Positions 5,947 to 6,277 of a stretch of 6,277 nucleotides of DNA are shown piece by piece; within the stretch, counting starts at the first letter, position 1; every line of letters begins with the position of its first letter. Where the stretch lies: contig JBJHCA010000121.1 of assembly GCA_050485785.1 (NCBI GenBank), positions 1 to 6,277 on the forward strand, written 5' to 3'. The notes under the pieces are model-generated. The model saw nothing but the letters and a program-made list of their open reading frames with translations. It did not search any database and had not been told where the DNA came from. This stretch comes from JBJHCA01 sp050485785. GTDB lineage: Bacteria; Bacteroidota; Bacteroidia; Chitinophagales; Saprospiraceae. Made by a program: the position numbers and the translations under genes.

Positions 5947-6277
5947 ATGTTACCCAAACCTATACTAGAAGCCCTGAACAAGCAAATCGAACTCGAGGCT
6001 TACGCATCCAACCTTTACCTGAGCATGGCTTCCTGGTGCGATCATCAGGGCCTGGCCGGTTGTGCTGAGTTTATGCACCGCCAGTCAGAGGAAGAGCGGG
6101 CCCACATGATGCGCCTGTTCCACTATATCAGTGAGCAGGACGAGCATGCAGAAGCACCTTATGTACCCAAACCTCCACTTAAGTTTGACTCGGTCAACAA
6201 GCTGTTTGAAGATGTATTGGCTCACGAGCAGAAAGTTACTCAGGCAATCAATGACATTGTGGCACTGTGTTATAGTG
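5947..6277 (+). CDS. Ferritin, 5' part (runs off the window)
   Basis: The first 110 codons of a non-heme ferritin are present; the family is usually about 165-175 residues, so the C-terminal third lies beyond the end. Ferritins oxidise Fe(II) at a ferroxidase centre and store the iron as a mineral inside a 24-subunit cytoplasmic shell. The opening LPKPILEALNKQIELEAYAS resembles E. coli FtnA closely. Ligands fall at the same positions as there: E17, E50 and H53 (in EEERAHMM), and E94 (in AHEQK), together with Y24. The remaining expected ligands, near 127 and 130, are outside the window. No haem-binding methionine of the bacterioferritin type stands out, since M54 and M55 belong to the EEERAHMM helix. 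ATG at 5947 matches the family start, 32 bases after obg, and no Shine-Dalgarno sequence is visible. Confidence 0.94.
   Translation, partial: MLPKPILEALNKQIELEAYASNLYLSMASWCDHQGLAGCAEFMHRQSEEERAHMMRLFHYISEQDEHAEAPYVPKPPLKFDSVNKLFEDVLAHEQKVTQAINDIVALCYS

Overview
The window looks like ordinary chromosomal DNA from a member of the Bacteroidota, outside any obvious mobile element. Four things point there: a GWxTD-domain secreted protein, a short zinc-free adenylate kinase directly followed by an Obg GTPase that lacks a long C-terminal domain and carries TKxD in place of NKxD, start codons without convincing Shine-Dalgarno sequences, and upstream matches to the Bacteroidota -7 promoter element TAnnTTTG. 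I see no rRNA, tRNA, CRISPR array, transposase, integrase or phage gene.

Layout from left to right. Positions 1-394 hold no convincing protein gene, but contain two perfect TATCTTTG elements in inverted orientation, several short inverted repeats and a further TACATTTG element just ahead of the first gene. A DUF4442 (hotdog-fold, thioesterase-like) gene runs rightward (395-853) and converges on a DoxX-family membrane protein gene (881-1288, leftward). A long imperfect inverted repeat spans the junction and may end transcription from both sides. Two more leftward genes follow: a conserved, tryptophan-rich, membrane-anchored protein of unknown function (1498-2247) and a secreted GWxTD-domain protein (2369-3829). 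A 307-base divergent intergenic region separates this leftward block from a rightward housekeeping block: adk (4137-4721), obg (4835-5914) and the 5' part of a ferritin gene (5947 to the window end).

How the genes relate. adk and obg are both linked to purine nucleotides: adenylate kinase interconverts AMP, ADP and ATP, and Obg is a GTPase acting on the 50S ribosomal subunit. Their adjacency is a familiar arrangement in this phylum. Ferritin stores iron and probably joined the block by proximity. The leftward genes appear to concern the cell envelope (secreted, membrane-anchored and integral membrane products), but no shared pathway is demonstrated.

No clear candidate for an unknown biological system was found. 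The most worthwhile second looks are the structured non-coding region at the left end, the convergent inverted repeat, the composite hairpin between the GWxTD gene and adk, the tandem repeat and overlapping mini-ORF at the obg start, and the uncharacterised tryptophan-rich protein.
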